Shown here: positions 25,968 through 33,123 of the stretch, one piece after another
Layout: each line of letters starts with the position of its first letter
How positions within the stretch are numbered: position 1 is the first letter of the stretch
The notes under the pieces: generated by a model
The model's database searches: none
What the model was told of the DNA's origin: nothing
Seen by the model: the letters and a program-made list of their open reading frames with translations, nothing else
DNA from: Ignavibacteriales bacterium
Lineage (GTDB): Bacteria; Bacteroidota; Ignavibacteria; Ignavibacteriales; Ignavibacteriaceae
NCBI GenBank assembly: GCA_015709675.1
Contig: CP054182.1
Span: 1,281,448 to 1,345,447, forward strand
Length of the DNA: 64,000 bases
Direction: 5' to 3'
Program-made: the position numbers and the translations under genes

Positions 25968-27068
25968 TTACTGCTGTACTCTGTTGCTCATCAGCTGATT
26001 AATGAACTGCAGATTACGGCTCTGGCTGTTTGAAATCATAATTTTGATGATGGCAGTCAGAGGAACAGCCAGCAGCATTCCCGCGACTCCCCATATATAT
26101 CCCCATACAAGCACCGAAAGCAGAATAGCGATTGGGTTAAGTCCCAGATTTTTTCCCACAAATACCGGTTCCAGAACATTAAAGAAAATGGTCTGGATCA
26201 GAATAATGATAGAACCGATGAGCAGCGCGTAACCCGGGGCATCATATTGAATAAGCGCCATCAGGACCGGCAGAACAAGCGAGAAGACAGAACCGATGGT
26301 TGGGACAAAATTGAGCAGCACGGTGAGAATTCCCCACACGAGTGGGAAGTCCAGACCGATCAGCCAGAGCACCAGCCCCATTACCACCCCCGCGCTCAGA
26401 TTGATGGATACCTTAGTTATGATATACCGCTGAATCTGCTGCGTGATTTCCCTGAACGTTGCCTCAAGCCGTGCTTCATTGTAATAGCCCGGCTCTGATA
26501 AACTTTCCGTCTCTTCAGGACCGGCAGCCTTCTCCGTCACATACCGCTTTTTGATAGCTGTATATATTGCTTTGTGTCCGCTGACAATGAAGGCAAAGAA
26601 GATTATTATAAAGAATACCATCGTTGTCAGGTCGGCCGCAAAAGAGAGGAAATCAGCAGCAAGGGTTTTATAATCGAGCCGGTCAATCACCCGTTCAAGG
26701 TTGAACTTTCTGAAGTAGGGGTCTTTTATGCCAAGCGATATTGAAAACTCCCGCACAACCAGATTAAGTTTGTTGTAATATGCGGGGAGATTATCACCGA
26801 TCTGTATGAACGAGGTATAAAGAATTGTTCCTGCTCCGGCGAATATGACGGTTATGATGATCAGATTAAAAGGGATGACCAGAAAAAGGGGAATCTTCTT
26901 TGCCGTAAGCCAGTTGTTCAGCGGCGAGAAGAGGAAAAAGAACATATAGGCGACAATGAACGGGAGAAAAATATGCTGCAATTCCTTAAGGGTCAGTCCG
27001 AGCAGCACAATTCCAGAGATAACGATAAAAAACTTTACCGTGGAAGAGGTAGTGGGAATGAGTTTCAT
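25968..27068 (-). CDS. AI-2E family membrane transporter (YdiK/PerM type)
   Basis: 366 residues with about seven or eight membrane helices: paired helices near the N-terminus (FFIVISGIVLLGLTL, FLPFIVAYMFFFLFSPL), a cytoplasmic or periplasmic middle, and a C-terminal set (GVVMGLVLWLIGLDFPLVWGILTVLLNFVPTIGSVFSLVLPVLMAL). The block LNFVPTIGSVFSLVLPV and the ending VWGYIWGVAGMLLAVPLTAIIKI are diagnostic. Members have been linked to autoinducer-2 export, Na+/H+ exchange, or other solutes, so the substrate cannot be given. It is convergent with the DUF4922 gene, with a gap of 11 bases. Confidence 0.92.
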   Translation of the reverse strand: MKLIPTTSSTVKFFIVISGIVLLGLTLKELQHIFLPFIVAYMFFFLFSPLNNWLTAKKIPLFLVIPFNLIIITVIFAGAGTILYTSFIQIGDNLPAYYNKLNLVVREFSISLGIKDPYFRKFNLERVIDRLDYKTLAADFLSFAADLTTMVFFIIIFFAFIVSGHKAIYTAIKKRYVTEKAAGPEETESLSEPGYYNEARLEATFREITQQIQRYIITKVSINLSAGVVMGLVLWLIGLDFPLVWGILTVLLNFVPTIGSVFSLVLPVLMALIQYDAPGYALLIGSIIILIQTIFFNVLEPVFVGKNLGLNPIAILLSVLVWGYIWGVAGMLLAVPLTAIIKIMISNSQSRNLQFINQLMSNRVQQ

Positions 27069-27185
27069 ACCGGTTCTAAGCTGCCTATAAGATTAAGATT
27101 AAACTGCTTTGCAAATTTACATCACAGAAATCATAAACAAGAGAAAATCTGTTTCCCTGTGTTTTGGATAGGATAGTCAGCCTCC

Positions 27186-27292
27186 CCGGAACATGGGCCG
27201 CGGATTAAAACGGATGCAGAGCAACGCAGATGAAAACGGATCGGAAGATTGTTGGTATGAGTTCCGCAGAAATCAGCGTAGTCTGCGGGAAA
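27186..27292. repeat. Dispersed GCGGATT/GCAGAT repeat, long copy
   Basis: Starts with CGCGGATTAAAACGGATGC, continues with GCAACGCAGATGAAAACGGAT and ends with CCGCAGAAATCAGCG...CTGCGGG. Related copies lie at 15619, 22608, 31985 and 52030. The repeat runs in frame into the downstream FAH gene, creating a false N-terminal extension. It fills most of the 302-base gap between the transporter and FAH genes. Confidence 0.7.
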
Positions 27293-27370
27293 CCTTTTTC
27301 TCTCCCGTTAAATGAAGAAAACCCGCCAATTGGTATCTTTAAGCTTTCAAAAATAAATTTCCTGGCAAAA

Positions 27371-28030
27371 ATGAAACACTATATAAAAGAACAAAACGGA
27401 TCAAAAACTTTTGAAGTCGGCAAGATGGTATGTGTCGGGCGGAATTATGCAGCCCATGCAGCCGAACTGGGTAACGAAGTCCCGGAATTTCCCCTGATTT
27501 TCATTAAACCCGCCTCGGCAATGATTCCAAACGGAAGCAAAATGAGGAAGCCGGACTGGTCAGACGAAATGCACCATGAGGTTGAACTGGTGCTGGTCAT
27601 CGGTAAAACCATCAAGGATGCTGACGAGAAAAAAGCGGAAGAGGCAATTGCCGGATACACGGTTGGGCTGGATATGACTCTGCGGGACTGGCAGATGAAG
27701 CTGAAGGAAAAAGGGGAGCCCTGGACCCTGGCAAAGTGCTTTGATGACTCAGCCATGGTCGCCGATTACATTTCTAAAGAGAAACACAAACTGACACTTA
27801 AGGAAAAGATTACACTCGAGGTAAACGGCACCCGCCGCCAGGATGCCGAACTTGATCTGATGCTTTATAAGCCGGTGCAGATAGTATCTTTCCTCTCAAA
27901 AAGAATGACACTTGAAGAAGGAGATTTAGTGTTTACCGGAACCCCGGCCGGAGTGGGCAAGGTTGTTCCGGGCGATGTGATCACCGGAGCGATTGAGGGA
28001 ATAGCAACATTGCGGGCAGAGGTTATATAG
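27371..28030 (+). CDS. Fumarylacetoacetate hydrolase (FAH) family protein
   Basis: 219 residues from the ATG at 27371. The FAHD1-type core is clear: MVCVGRNYAAHAAELGN, FIKPASAMIPNG, MHHEVELVLVIG with the acidic metal ligands, GYTVGLDMTLRDWQ, and FTGTPAGVGKV near the C-terminus. Relatives act as oxaloacetate decarboxylase, acylpyruvase or 2-hydroxyhepta-2,4-diene-1,7-dioate isomerase, and the exact substrate is open. Two starts compete: 27371, and 27425 directly before MVCVGRN. I chose 27371 because the FEVGK segment is found in relatives. The open frame back to 27230 is dispersed repeat and not part of the protein. Confidence 0.85.
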   Translation: MKHYIKEQNGSKTFEVGKMVCVGRNYAAHAAELGNEVPEFPLIFIKPASAMIPNGSKMRKPDWSDEMHHEVELVLVIGKTIKDADEKKAEEAIAGYTVGLDMTLRDWQMKLKEKGEPWTLAKCFDDSAMVADYISKEKHKLTLKEKITLEVNGTRRQDAELDLMLYKPVQIVSFLSKRMTLEEGDLVFTGTPAGVGKVVPGDVITGAIEGIATLRAEVI

Positions 28031-28080
28031 TTAGTAATGAGCAATATATAGATATATCTCATCCGGGCGGATATAGGGTA

Positions 28081-28099
28081 ATCCTGAAGGGATGACATT
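28081..28099 (-). repeat. AATGTCA-hairpin repeat, single copy
   Basis: ATCCTGAAGGGATGACATT, on the minus strand AATGTCATCCCTTCAGGAT. The ATCC(C/T)/GGGAT stem has one G-T pair. It belongs to the same family as the copies at 28194-28374, in the opposite orientation. Confidence 0.7.
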
Positions 28100-28193
28100 T
28101 GACACAAGCTTCGCAACATTAAACGCAAAGGAAGCAAAGTTTCGCAGAGTTATATATTGTTCGAAAGTTGGGTGAGAACAAATAACATTAGAT

Positions 28194-28374
28194 AATGTCA
28201 CGCCTTCGGCGTTTTGGATTGTATGTCTTGGTGTGATTTCTATAATAATATCACGCCCTCGGTGTTTTGATTTGTATGTCTTGGTGTGATTTCTATAATA
28301 ATGTCACGCCCTCGGCGTTTTGATTTGTATGTCTTGATGTGGTTTCTACAATAATGTCACGCCTTCGGCGTTAA
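28194..28374 (+). repeat. 53-bp tandem repeat, about 3.5 copies
   Basis: Copies start at 28194, 28247, 28300 and 28353 (last one partial), each opening with AATGTCACGCCTTCGGCGTT or a close variant. The CACGCC block recurs at 28199, 28252, 28305 and 28358, an exact period of 53. Each copy holds a small hairpin, ACGCC-TTC-GGCGT. The second copy has GGTGT, which keeps the pairing through G-T. There are no unique spacers, so this is not CRISPR. Together with the single copies it occupies most of the 508-base gap before ruvA. Confidence 0.9.
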
Positions 28375-28402
28375 AAAGAAAACTTTGCAGAGAAATATAG
28401 AA

Positions 28403-28473
28403 ATCCCGAAGGGATGAAATTACTGTAGAAAATCAGTTACACGAAAATAAAAAAATCCCGAAGGGATGACATT
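28403..28473 (-). repeat. Two further AATGTCA-hairpin copies
   Basis: ATCCCGAAGGGATGAAAT at 28403-28420 and ATCCCGAAGGGATGACATT at 28455-28473. Each has a perfect 5-bp stem, ATCCC/GGGAT. Both point opposite to the tandem copies at 28194. Confidence 0.75.
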
Positions 28474-28538
28474 ATACTTAAGATAGGCGGATTTAACAGC
28501 AAAGGATTCGCAGAGGTAAATCCATACCTCTTACTTCA

Positions 28539-29123
28539 TCATCGCGAAGCGAATTTGCGGAGAGCTGTTTTAAGCAGCTCTTCGATTGATATATCCGGAG
28601 TTGTTCCTAATATATCACGCACTGCCTGTTCGGCATTCTTCTGATTATATCCGAGCGCGATCAGTGCTGATACCGCTTCTGAACGGATTCCGGCAGGTGC
28701 AGCACCAGCGGCTGATGAGGGAACCGCATCCACTTTTTCGCGCAGCTCAAGCACCAGACGCTCTGCTGTTTTTTTGCCGATGCCGGGTATGGTTGAAAGC
28801 CGGGCAGTATCCGCGTGTGTTATTGTACGGCGGAGTTCTTCAGCGCGGATGCCGGAAAGAATTGAAAGCGCTGACTTTGCACCGATGCCGCTTACCGAGA
28901 TCAGCAGTTCAAACATGGCTTTTTCTTCCTCGCCTGAAAATCCGTAAAGACTGATGGAATCTTCCCGCACTATTGTAGATATATACAGCTGGACGGTTTT
29001 CTTTCCGCTCACCGCTTCAAACGTATTGAGTGAAATATTAACCAGATATCCCACTCCGTTTACATCAATCACCAGCCGTGTGGGCGCGGCGGAAAAAATC
29101 TCGCCTTTAAGATATCCTATCAT
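28539..29123 (-). CDS. ruvA: Holliday junction branch migration protein RuvA
   Basis: 194 residues. RuvA binds four-way junctions as a tetramer and loads the RuvB motor. The OB-fold domain I (MIGYLKGEIFSAAPTRLVIDVNGVGYLV), the two HhH motifs in domain II (LISVSGIGAKSALSILSG, STIPGIGKKTAERLVLELREK) and the C-terminal RuvB-contacting domain III (SALIALGYNQKNAEQAVRDIL) are present. The start overlaps the end of ruvC by four bases, so the two are coupled. No ruvB lies in the window. Confidence 0.97.
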   Translation of the reverse strand: MIGYLKGEIFSAAPTRLVIDVNGVGYLVNISLNTFEAVSGKKTVQLYISTIVREDSISLYGFSGEEEKAMFELLISVSGIGAKSALSILSGIRAEELRRTITHADTARLSTIPGIGKKTAERLVLELREKVDAVPSSAAGAAPAGIRSEAVSALIALGYNQKNAEQAVRDILGTTPDISIEELLKTALRKFASR

Positions 29124-29656
29124 TCTATTACTCTTCCGGGATTTTTCTTAATAAAGTCGCTCCAGTTCTTCGGGGCGCCTGCTGTTTCTGTTTTTCTGAA
29201 TGAGTGGCAGAGTGCAATACCGAGAGCATCGGCAGCATCCGGGGTCATTGGCTTGTTTTTAATATTAAGGATGGTCTTTACCATAAACGCAACCTGCTCT
29301 TTGGCAGCGGCACCGTTTCCTGTAACGGATTTCTTTACCTCCCGGGGCGAATATTCATAGACGGCAAGCCCCTTGTTAACCGCGGCAACAATTGCAACAC
29401 CGCGCGCGTAACCAAGCTTTAGCGCGGACTGCACATTTTTCCCGAAGAATGCTGTTTCTATGGCAAGTTCATCAGGACGATATTCATGTATCTTTTTCTG
29501 AAGTCCGGTATATATCGCATGCAGACGCTGGCTCATGGGCAGGCCGGCTTTAAAGGTAATTGCGCCTGCGTCAAGCAGCTTCAGTTTTCCTTTTTCCGAG
29601 GAGATTATTCCCCATCCGGTGCGGACTGAGCCGGGGTCAATGCCGAGGATAATCAT
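29120..29656 (-). CDS. ruvC: Crossover junction endodeoxyribonuclease RuvC
   Basis: 178 residues. RuvC cuts Holliday junctions as a dimer. The acidic active site is visible: Asp7 in ILGIDPGSVRTGWG, Glu in LAIETAFFGKN (near residue 66), and the C-terminal Asp pair in TPDAADALGIALCH. The family block YSPREVKKSVTGNGAAAKEQVA is intact. It lies 23 bases after recJ and overlaps ruvA by four bases, so recJ-ruvC-ruvA form one recombination operon. Confidence 0.97.
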   Translation of the reverse strand: MIILGIDPGSVRTGWGIISSEKGKLKLLDAGAITFKAGLPMSQRLHAIYTGLQKKIHEYRPDELAIETAFFGKNVQSALKLGYARGVAIVAAVNKGLAVYEYSPREVKKSVTGNGAAAKEQVAFMVKTILNIKNKPMTPDAADALGIALCHSFRKTETAGAPKNWSDFIKKNPGRVIE

Positions 29657-29679
29657 TCTGCTGCCGGTGTCCTTGCTGC

Positions 29680-31425
29680 TTAACCGGCTTTATTGCTGCT
29701 TACCGCCTGACCGGACATCGCAAGATCCTTCAGTTTTAACTGCGGAAAGCGTTTGCCGTCGCGGGTGTAATAGTCAATGCTGAAAACCGCCGATATATCT
29801 CCCCCCTCAGCGGTGAGTCGTTTTGTATCGTCGTTCAGCATGTTAAAACCGATAGAATCAAAATCACGTTCAGAATCTTTATCGCGCAGTGTTGCGGCAA
29901 AATGAATGCTTTTAAGAAAACGCGCGGCACCTCGGCGTATATGCACATTATCTGACTTAAATACCGGACGATGGTTCCCCGGACCAAAAGGCGCGAACTG
30001 TTCAAGAATCCGGATGAACTTTGGTGTTATTTCAGAAAGGGGAAGTTCCGTGTCGATCTCGATGGTTCTGGTTTTTGATTCATCGGAGATTGATTCCATA
30101 ACAATCCTGTTGAACCGTTCTTTGAACTCTTCCAGTTTGTCAAGTTCAACGGCAAGACCTGCGGCTGCCTCGTGACCGCCGTAATGAAGCAGGATATCCT
30201 CACAGTTACGCAGGGCATCATATATATTGAACCGGGAGACGCTGCGTGCGGAACCTTTTGCCACACCGTCAACCGTGGTGAGCATGATGGTTGGTTTATA
30301 ATATTTTTCAACCATGCGCGAGGCAACAATACCGATCACGCCCGGATGCCACTGTTCATTATGCAGCACGATGGAGCACTGTTCCGCGAGCATCTCAGAA
30401 TTTTCAACCTGCAGACTTGCTTCATTCCAGGTGCCTTCATCAATCTTGCGGCGCTCGGTATTTTCTGACTCAAGATCCTGCGCGAGCCGGTCAGCCGTTG
30501 CCTGATCATTGGTAATAAGCAGTTCGACAGCTATCTTTGCGTCACTCAGGCGGCCGGCTGCGTTGATACGGGGAGCGAGCGAAAAAACAATCTGCCCTGA
30601 GCTTAGATATCCGTCCGGAATGCGGCTGGTGCGGATGAGAGCAGCCACACCGGGGCGGGGATTTTTATTAATAATCTGCAGTCCGGCGGTAACCAGAATC
30701 CGGTTTTCATCAGTAAGGGGAACAATGTCAGCGGCTCCTGCCAATGCAACCAGATCCAGATATTTCATCGGTTTATCATGCAGACCGACGCGTTCAGATA
30801 TACCCTGCGCCAGTTTGAATGCAACTCCCGCGCCTGATAAATATTTAAAGGGATAATCACATTGCGGTTTAAGGGGATCAAGCACCGCGAAGGCAGCCGG
30901 CAGTATATCTTTCGGCTTGTGGTGATCGCAGATGATCAGTTCAACCCCGAGTGATTTTGCATAATCAGTTTCTTCGATGGCGGTAATGCCGCAGTCAACG
31001 GAAATCATCAGGTTGGTGCCTATGGAGGCAGCATAGTCTATACCCTGTGTGGATATACCATACCCTTCTTTCATCCTGTTCGGTATATAATACTCAACCT
31101 GTGCACCCAGTTCTTTAAGGAACATATACATCAGCGCGGTGGAGCAGGTGCCGTCCACATCATAGTCGCCATAGACAAGGATCTTCTCATTGTGGGTAAC
31201 GGCATGAATCACCCTGCCGGTGGCGGCTTCCATGCCGTCCATCAGAAAAGGGTCGTGAAGATAAGAGAGGTCAGGGCGGAAAAACCTTTTCGCCTCATCA
31301 AAGGTTCTGATGTTTCTCATAACCAGAAGCCGGGCGAGACTCTGCGGGATGTTGAGCGCCTCAGAAAGATGTAGCACATCCTTCTGATTGTCCGGCTCAA
31401 GAATTTTCCAAACATTGTTGCTCAT
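29680..31425 (-). CDS. recJ: Single-stranded-DNA-specific exonuclease RecJ
   Basis: 581 residues from the ATG at 31425, which has GGAGG at a good distance (GGAGGAACAATG). RecJ degrades single-stranded DNA 5'-3' in recombination and repair. The DHH phosphoesterase motifs are present: VYGDYDVDGTCSTAL, ISVDCGIT, and IICDHHKP. The DHHA1 region near residues 395-450 (YGGHEAAAGLAVELDKLEEFKERF) is also clear. An in-frame start 72 bases earlier would run into the RNase P RNA and is rejected. It leads the recJ-ruvC-ruvA operon. Confidence 0.95.
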   Translation of the reverse strand: MSNNVWKILEPDNQKDVLHLSEALNIPQSLARLLVMRNIRTFDEAKRFFRPDLSYLHDPFLMDGMEAATGRVIHAVTHNEKILVYGDYDVDGTCSTALMYMFLKELGAQVEYYIPNRMKEGYGISTQGIDYAASIGTNLMISVDCGITAIEETDYAKSLGVELIICDHHKPKDILPAAFAVLDPLKPQCDYPFKYLSGAGVAFKLAQGISERVGLHDKPMKYLDLVALAGAADIVPLTDENRILVTAGLQIINKNPRPGVAALIRTSRIPDGYLSSGQIVFSLAPRINAAGRLSDAKIAVELLITNDQATADRLAQDLESENTERRKIDEGTWNEASLQVENSEMLAEQCSIVLHNEQWHPGVIGIVASRMVEKYYKPTIMLTTVDGVAKGSARSVSRFNIYDALRNCEDILLHYGGHEAAAGLAVELDKLEEFKERFNRIVMESISDESKTRTIEIDTELPLSEITPKFIRILEQFAPFGPGNHRPVFKSDNVHIRRGAARFLKSIHFAATLRDKDSERDFDSIGFNMLNDDTKRLTAEGGDISAVFSIDYYTRDGKRFPQLKLKDLAMSGQAVSSNKAG

Positions 31426-31454
31426 TGTTCCTCCGCACAACAGCAAAAGAATAG

Positions 31455-31880
31455 GAGACCAGCCCGATAAGCCGGATTTTGTACCCGAAGGCGGCAATCA
31501 TTTATCTGGGAGTGCCATTACTGACACCCTCGTGCGGTCTACCCGGAAGTAAGGAAACGGACGGTTCCCGGCGCCCGAAAGCGCCATTCTTCCTGCTTGA
31601 CCTTGCTCCGGATGAGGTTTTCCATGACGGCAATACCCCTGTAAAGGGATATTCCGCTCCCTTTTAAGGGACCGGCCAGGTTACCCCGGCCGCGGTAGGC
31701 TCTTAACCTGCCTTTTCACCCTTACTCTGCATTAAGCAAAGCGGTATCTTTTCTGTGGAACTTGTCTGTGGACAGCGGCTTGCGCCATCTGCCCCCCGGG
31801 GGTTACCCGGCATCCCATCCGTCGGAGTCCGGACTTTCCTCTATGTACCTACGTACACAGCGATTGCCTGAGCTGATCTC
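31455..31880 (-). ncRNA. rnpB: RNase P RNA, bacterial type A
   Basis: About 426 nucleotides on the minus strand. The ends form the P1 helix: GAGATCAGCTC at the 5' end pairs with GGGCTGGTCTC at the 3' end over 11 positions with two G-U pairs. Conserved core parts are recognisable: GAGGAAAGTCCGGACTCC near the 5' side, AGCAAGGTCAAGCAGG, GGGTAGACCGCACGAG, CAGATAAATGATTGCCGCC, and ACAAAATCCGGCTTAT near the 3' end. A small P3 (TGTAC-gtag-GTACA) precedes the first core part. The RNA processes the 5' ends of tRNAs with the RnpA protein. The recJ start lies 30 bases downstream and no terminator is seen between, so the two may share a primary transcript. Confidence 0.95.
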
Positions 31881-31984
31881 GTATCTTTTCTATTGTAACT
31901 AAGCTTAAAATGAATTAATAATTAATTATAATGAGTCCAATATAATAAATAGCCGGCTCATTGTCAGTACACGGGAGGGCGGAC

Positions 31985-32020
31985 AAGGATAGCGGATTAA
32001 GCGGATTACGCGGATTGCAC
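31985..32020. repeat. Dispersed GCGGATT repeat, short copy
   Basis: AGCGGATTAAGCGGATTACG followed by CGGATTGCACGG: three GCGGATT units in a row. It is related to the copies at 15619, 22608, 27186 and 52030. Confidence 0.7.
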
Positions 32021-32032
32021 GGAAAAAATCGT

Positions 32033-32057
32033 TAGGGACAAGTTGCGACCTGTCCTA
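32033..32057. repeat. Imperfect palindrome around GTTGCGAC
   Basis: TAGGGACA-AGTTGCGACC-TGTCCTA folds into a hairpin with one bulged G and one A-C mismatch. It resembles hairpin repeats scattered in other bacterial genomes (general impression, not checked). Confidence 0.55.
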
Positions 32058-32128
32058 TACCATGTTTTGCCACAGCAATTGCATGGTCTTGACCTGCCTC
32101 ATTGTCGTTGTCGTCCTTTGATGGATCT

Positions 32129-32575
32129 GAGACGCTGCAATCGCCGTGATGGTTCATGTGATTATACATATCTGTGACGGCGATTGCAACGTCTCTACGA
32201 AAAAATGAATATCAATTTTGTAGAGACGTCGCAAATGCTAACCGGATATTTTGCTAACGGCAATGTTTTGCATTTGCGGCGTCTCAGGGGAGATAGATTG
32301 TAAACACCGGTGAAACGCAGACACACAATGAGACGACGCAATCGTAAAAATAATAGGTATATAAAAATCTGTCACAGCGAATGCAACATCTCTGCTAAAT
32401 TAATAAATCAATTCATAATCCAAACTTCATAACGCATAATTCTTAATCGCATTTGCGGCGTCTCAGAGAAAACATTGAGGTTATTACCATATGTGGGTTT
32501 GAGACGACGCAACCGCGGTTCGGGTTTGTATCTTTATATATATTATCAGCAACGATTGCAGAGTCTCTGCAGAGT
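32129..32575. repeat. Field of nine alternating GAGACG/GCAATCGC repeats
   Basis: Half-copies of GAGACG(A/T)(C/T)GCAATCGC and its reverse complement lie at about 32129, 32180, 32221, 32270, 32330, 32377, 32449, 32501 and 32549, mostly alternating in direction. The pair 32180-32198 / 32221-32238 forms the longest inverted repeat (arms about 17-18 bases, few mismatches). No gene overlaps. Together with other repeats this fills the 1081-base gap 31881-32961. Confidence 0.8.
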
Positions 32576-32599
32576 TTATAAATTCATTCATGCTTCATT

Positions 32600-32611
32600 C
32601 CGCCGCGGCGG
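32600..32611. repeat. 12-bp perfect GC palindrome
   Basis: CCGCCGCGGCGG, in otherwise AT-rich DNA. The same palindrome occurs at 38406-38417, on the other side of the 33-38 kb operon. Confidence 0.85.
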
Positions 32612-32630
32612 CTCACAATTCATAATTATT

Positions 32631-32661
32631 TTTGGAAATCTTTGTTTTTGAGCTAAATTAC
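32631..32661 (+). promoter_or_regulatory. Candidate promoter upstream of the 33-38 kb operon
   Basis: TTTG at 32631 and TAAATTAC at 32654, spacer 19. The stretch TTTGGAAATCTTT is the same as in the candidate promoter at 19164. A second option nearer the gene is TTG followed after 20 bases by TATCTTTT at about 32721. The leader would be about 230-290 bases. Confidence 0.35.
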
Positions 32662-32961
32662 AAACATTTTGGTAAAAATACATATTTTCTGAAAAAATTG
32701 CATTTTTTACTTGCATCATGTATCTTTTTTTTTATTATTTTTAACTGAGTTCTAAAAGAAATTAATTAACTCCCCGGGTGAGAGAACATTTGGGAAGTAA
32801 ATTCTGGGTACTTCAGGGAAAAATTTTCTCCGATTACAATCCTGCTTTTTAGATTGATTTCTGTTGTTTTGTTTTCAGATACAGTTTTAATCAATTCTAT
32901 TGATTTAAGCTGTCCCGTTCGTATTTGATATGTATTTGTTCAAATAAACTGGAGTGGACGA

Positions 32962-33123
32962 ATGGCTTTTCAATATAGGTTCCTTTATAAACTGCTTCTT
33001 TTGGCGGTACCGGGGCTTACTGCGCTTTTTACTTTCCATGATCCTCCTCAATATTACGCCTTTCCCTGGCTGAAAATTACTCTGTTTATTTCTTTTCCTA
33101 TTATTTCATTGGTAATTCTATGA
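32962..33123 (+). CDS. 53-residue membrane peptide, coupled to the next gene
   Basis: ATG at 32962 with GGAG nine bases upstream opens a frame of 53 codons: MAFQYRFLYKLLLLAVPG at the start, two hydrophobic stretches (about 7-24 and 39-53), and a short polar middle (FHDPPQYYAFPWLK). Its TGA overlaps the ATG of the lipoprotein gene (ATGA), so translation is coupled and the frame is probably real. It may be a small inner-membrane protein. I recognise no family. Confidence 0.65.
   Translation: MAFQYRFLYKLLLLAVPGLTALFTFHDPPQYYAFPWLKITLFISFPIISLVIL

Noticed and set aside
27230-27370. N-terminal extension of the FAH-family protein
   Set aside because: This part is a dispersed intergenic repeat that happens to be in frame; FAHD1-type proteins start near the VCVGRNY block.
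28194-28374. Possible CRISPR array
   Set aside because: The period is an exact 53 bp with the whole unit repeated; there are no unique spacers and no cas genes in the window.
31426-31497. N-terminal extension of RecJ
   Set aside because: It would overlap the 3' end of the RNase P RNA, whereas the ATG at 31425 has a strong GGAGG site.
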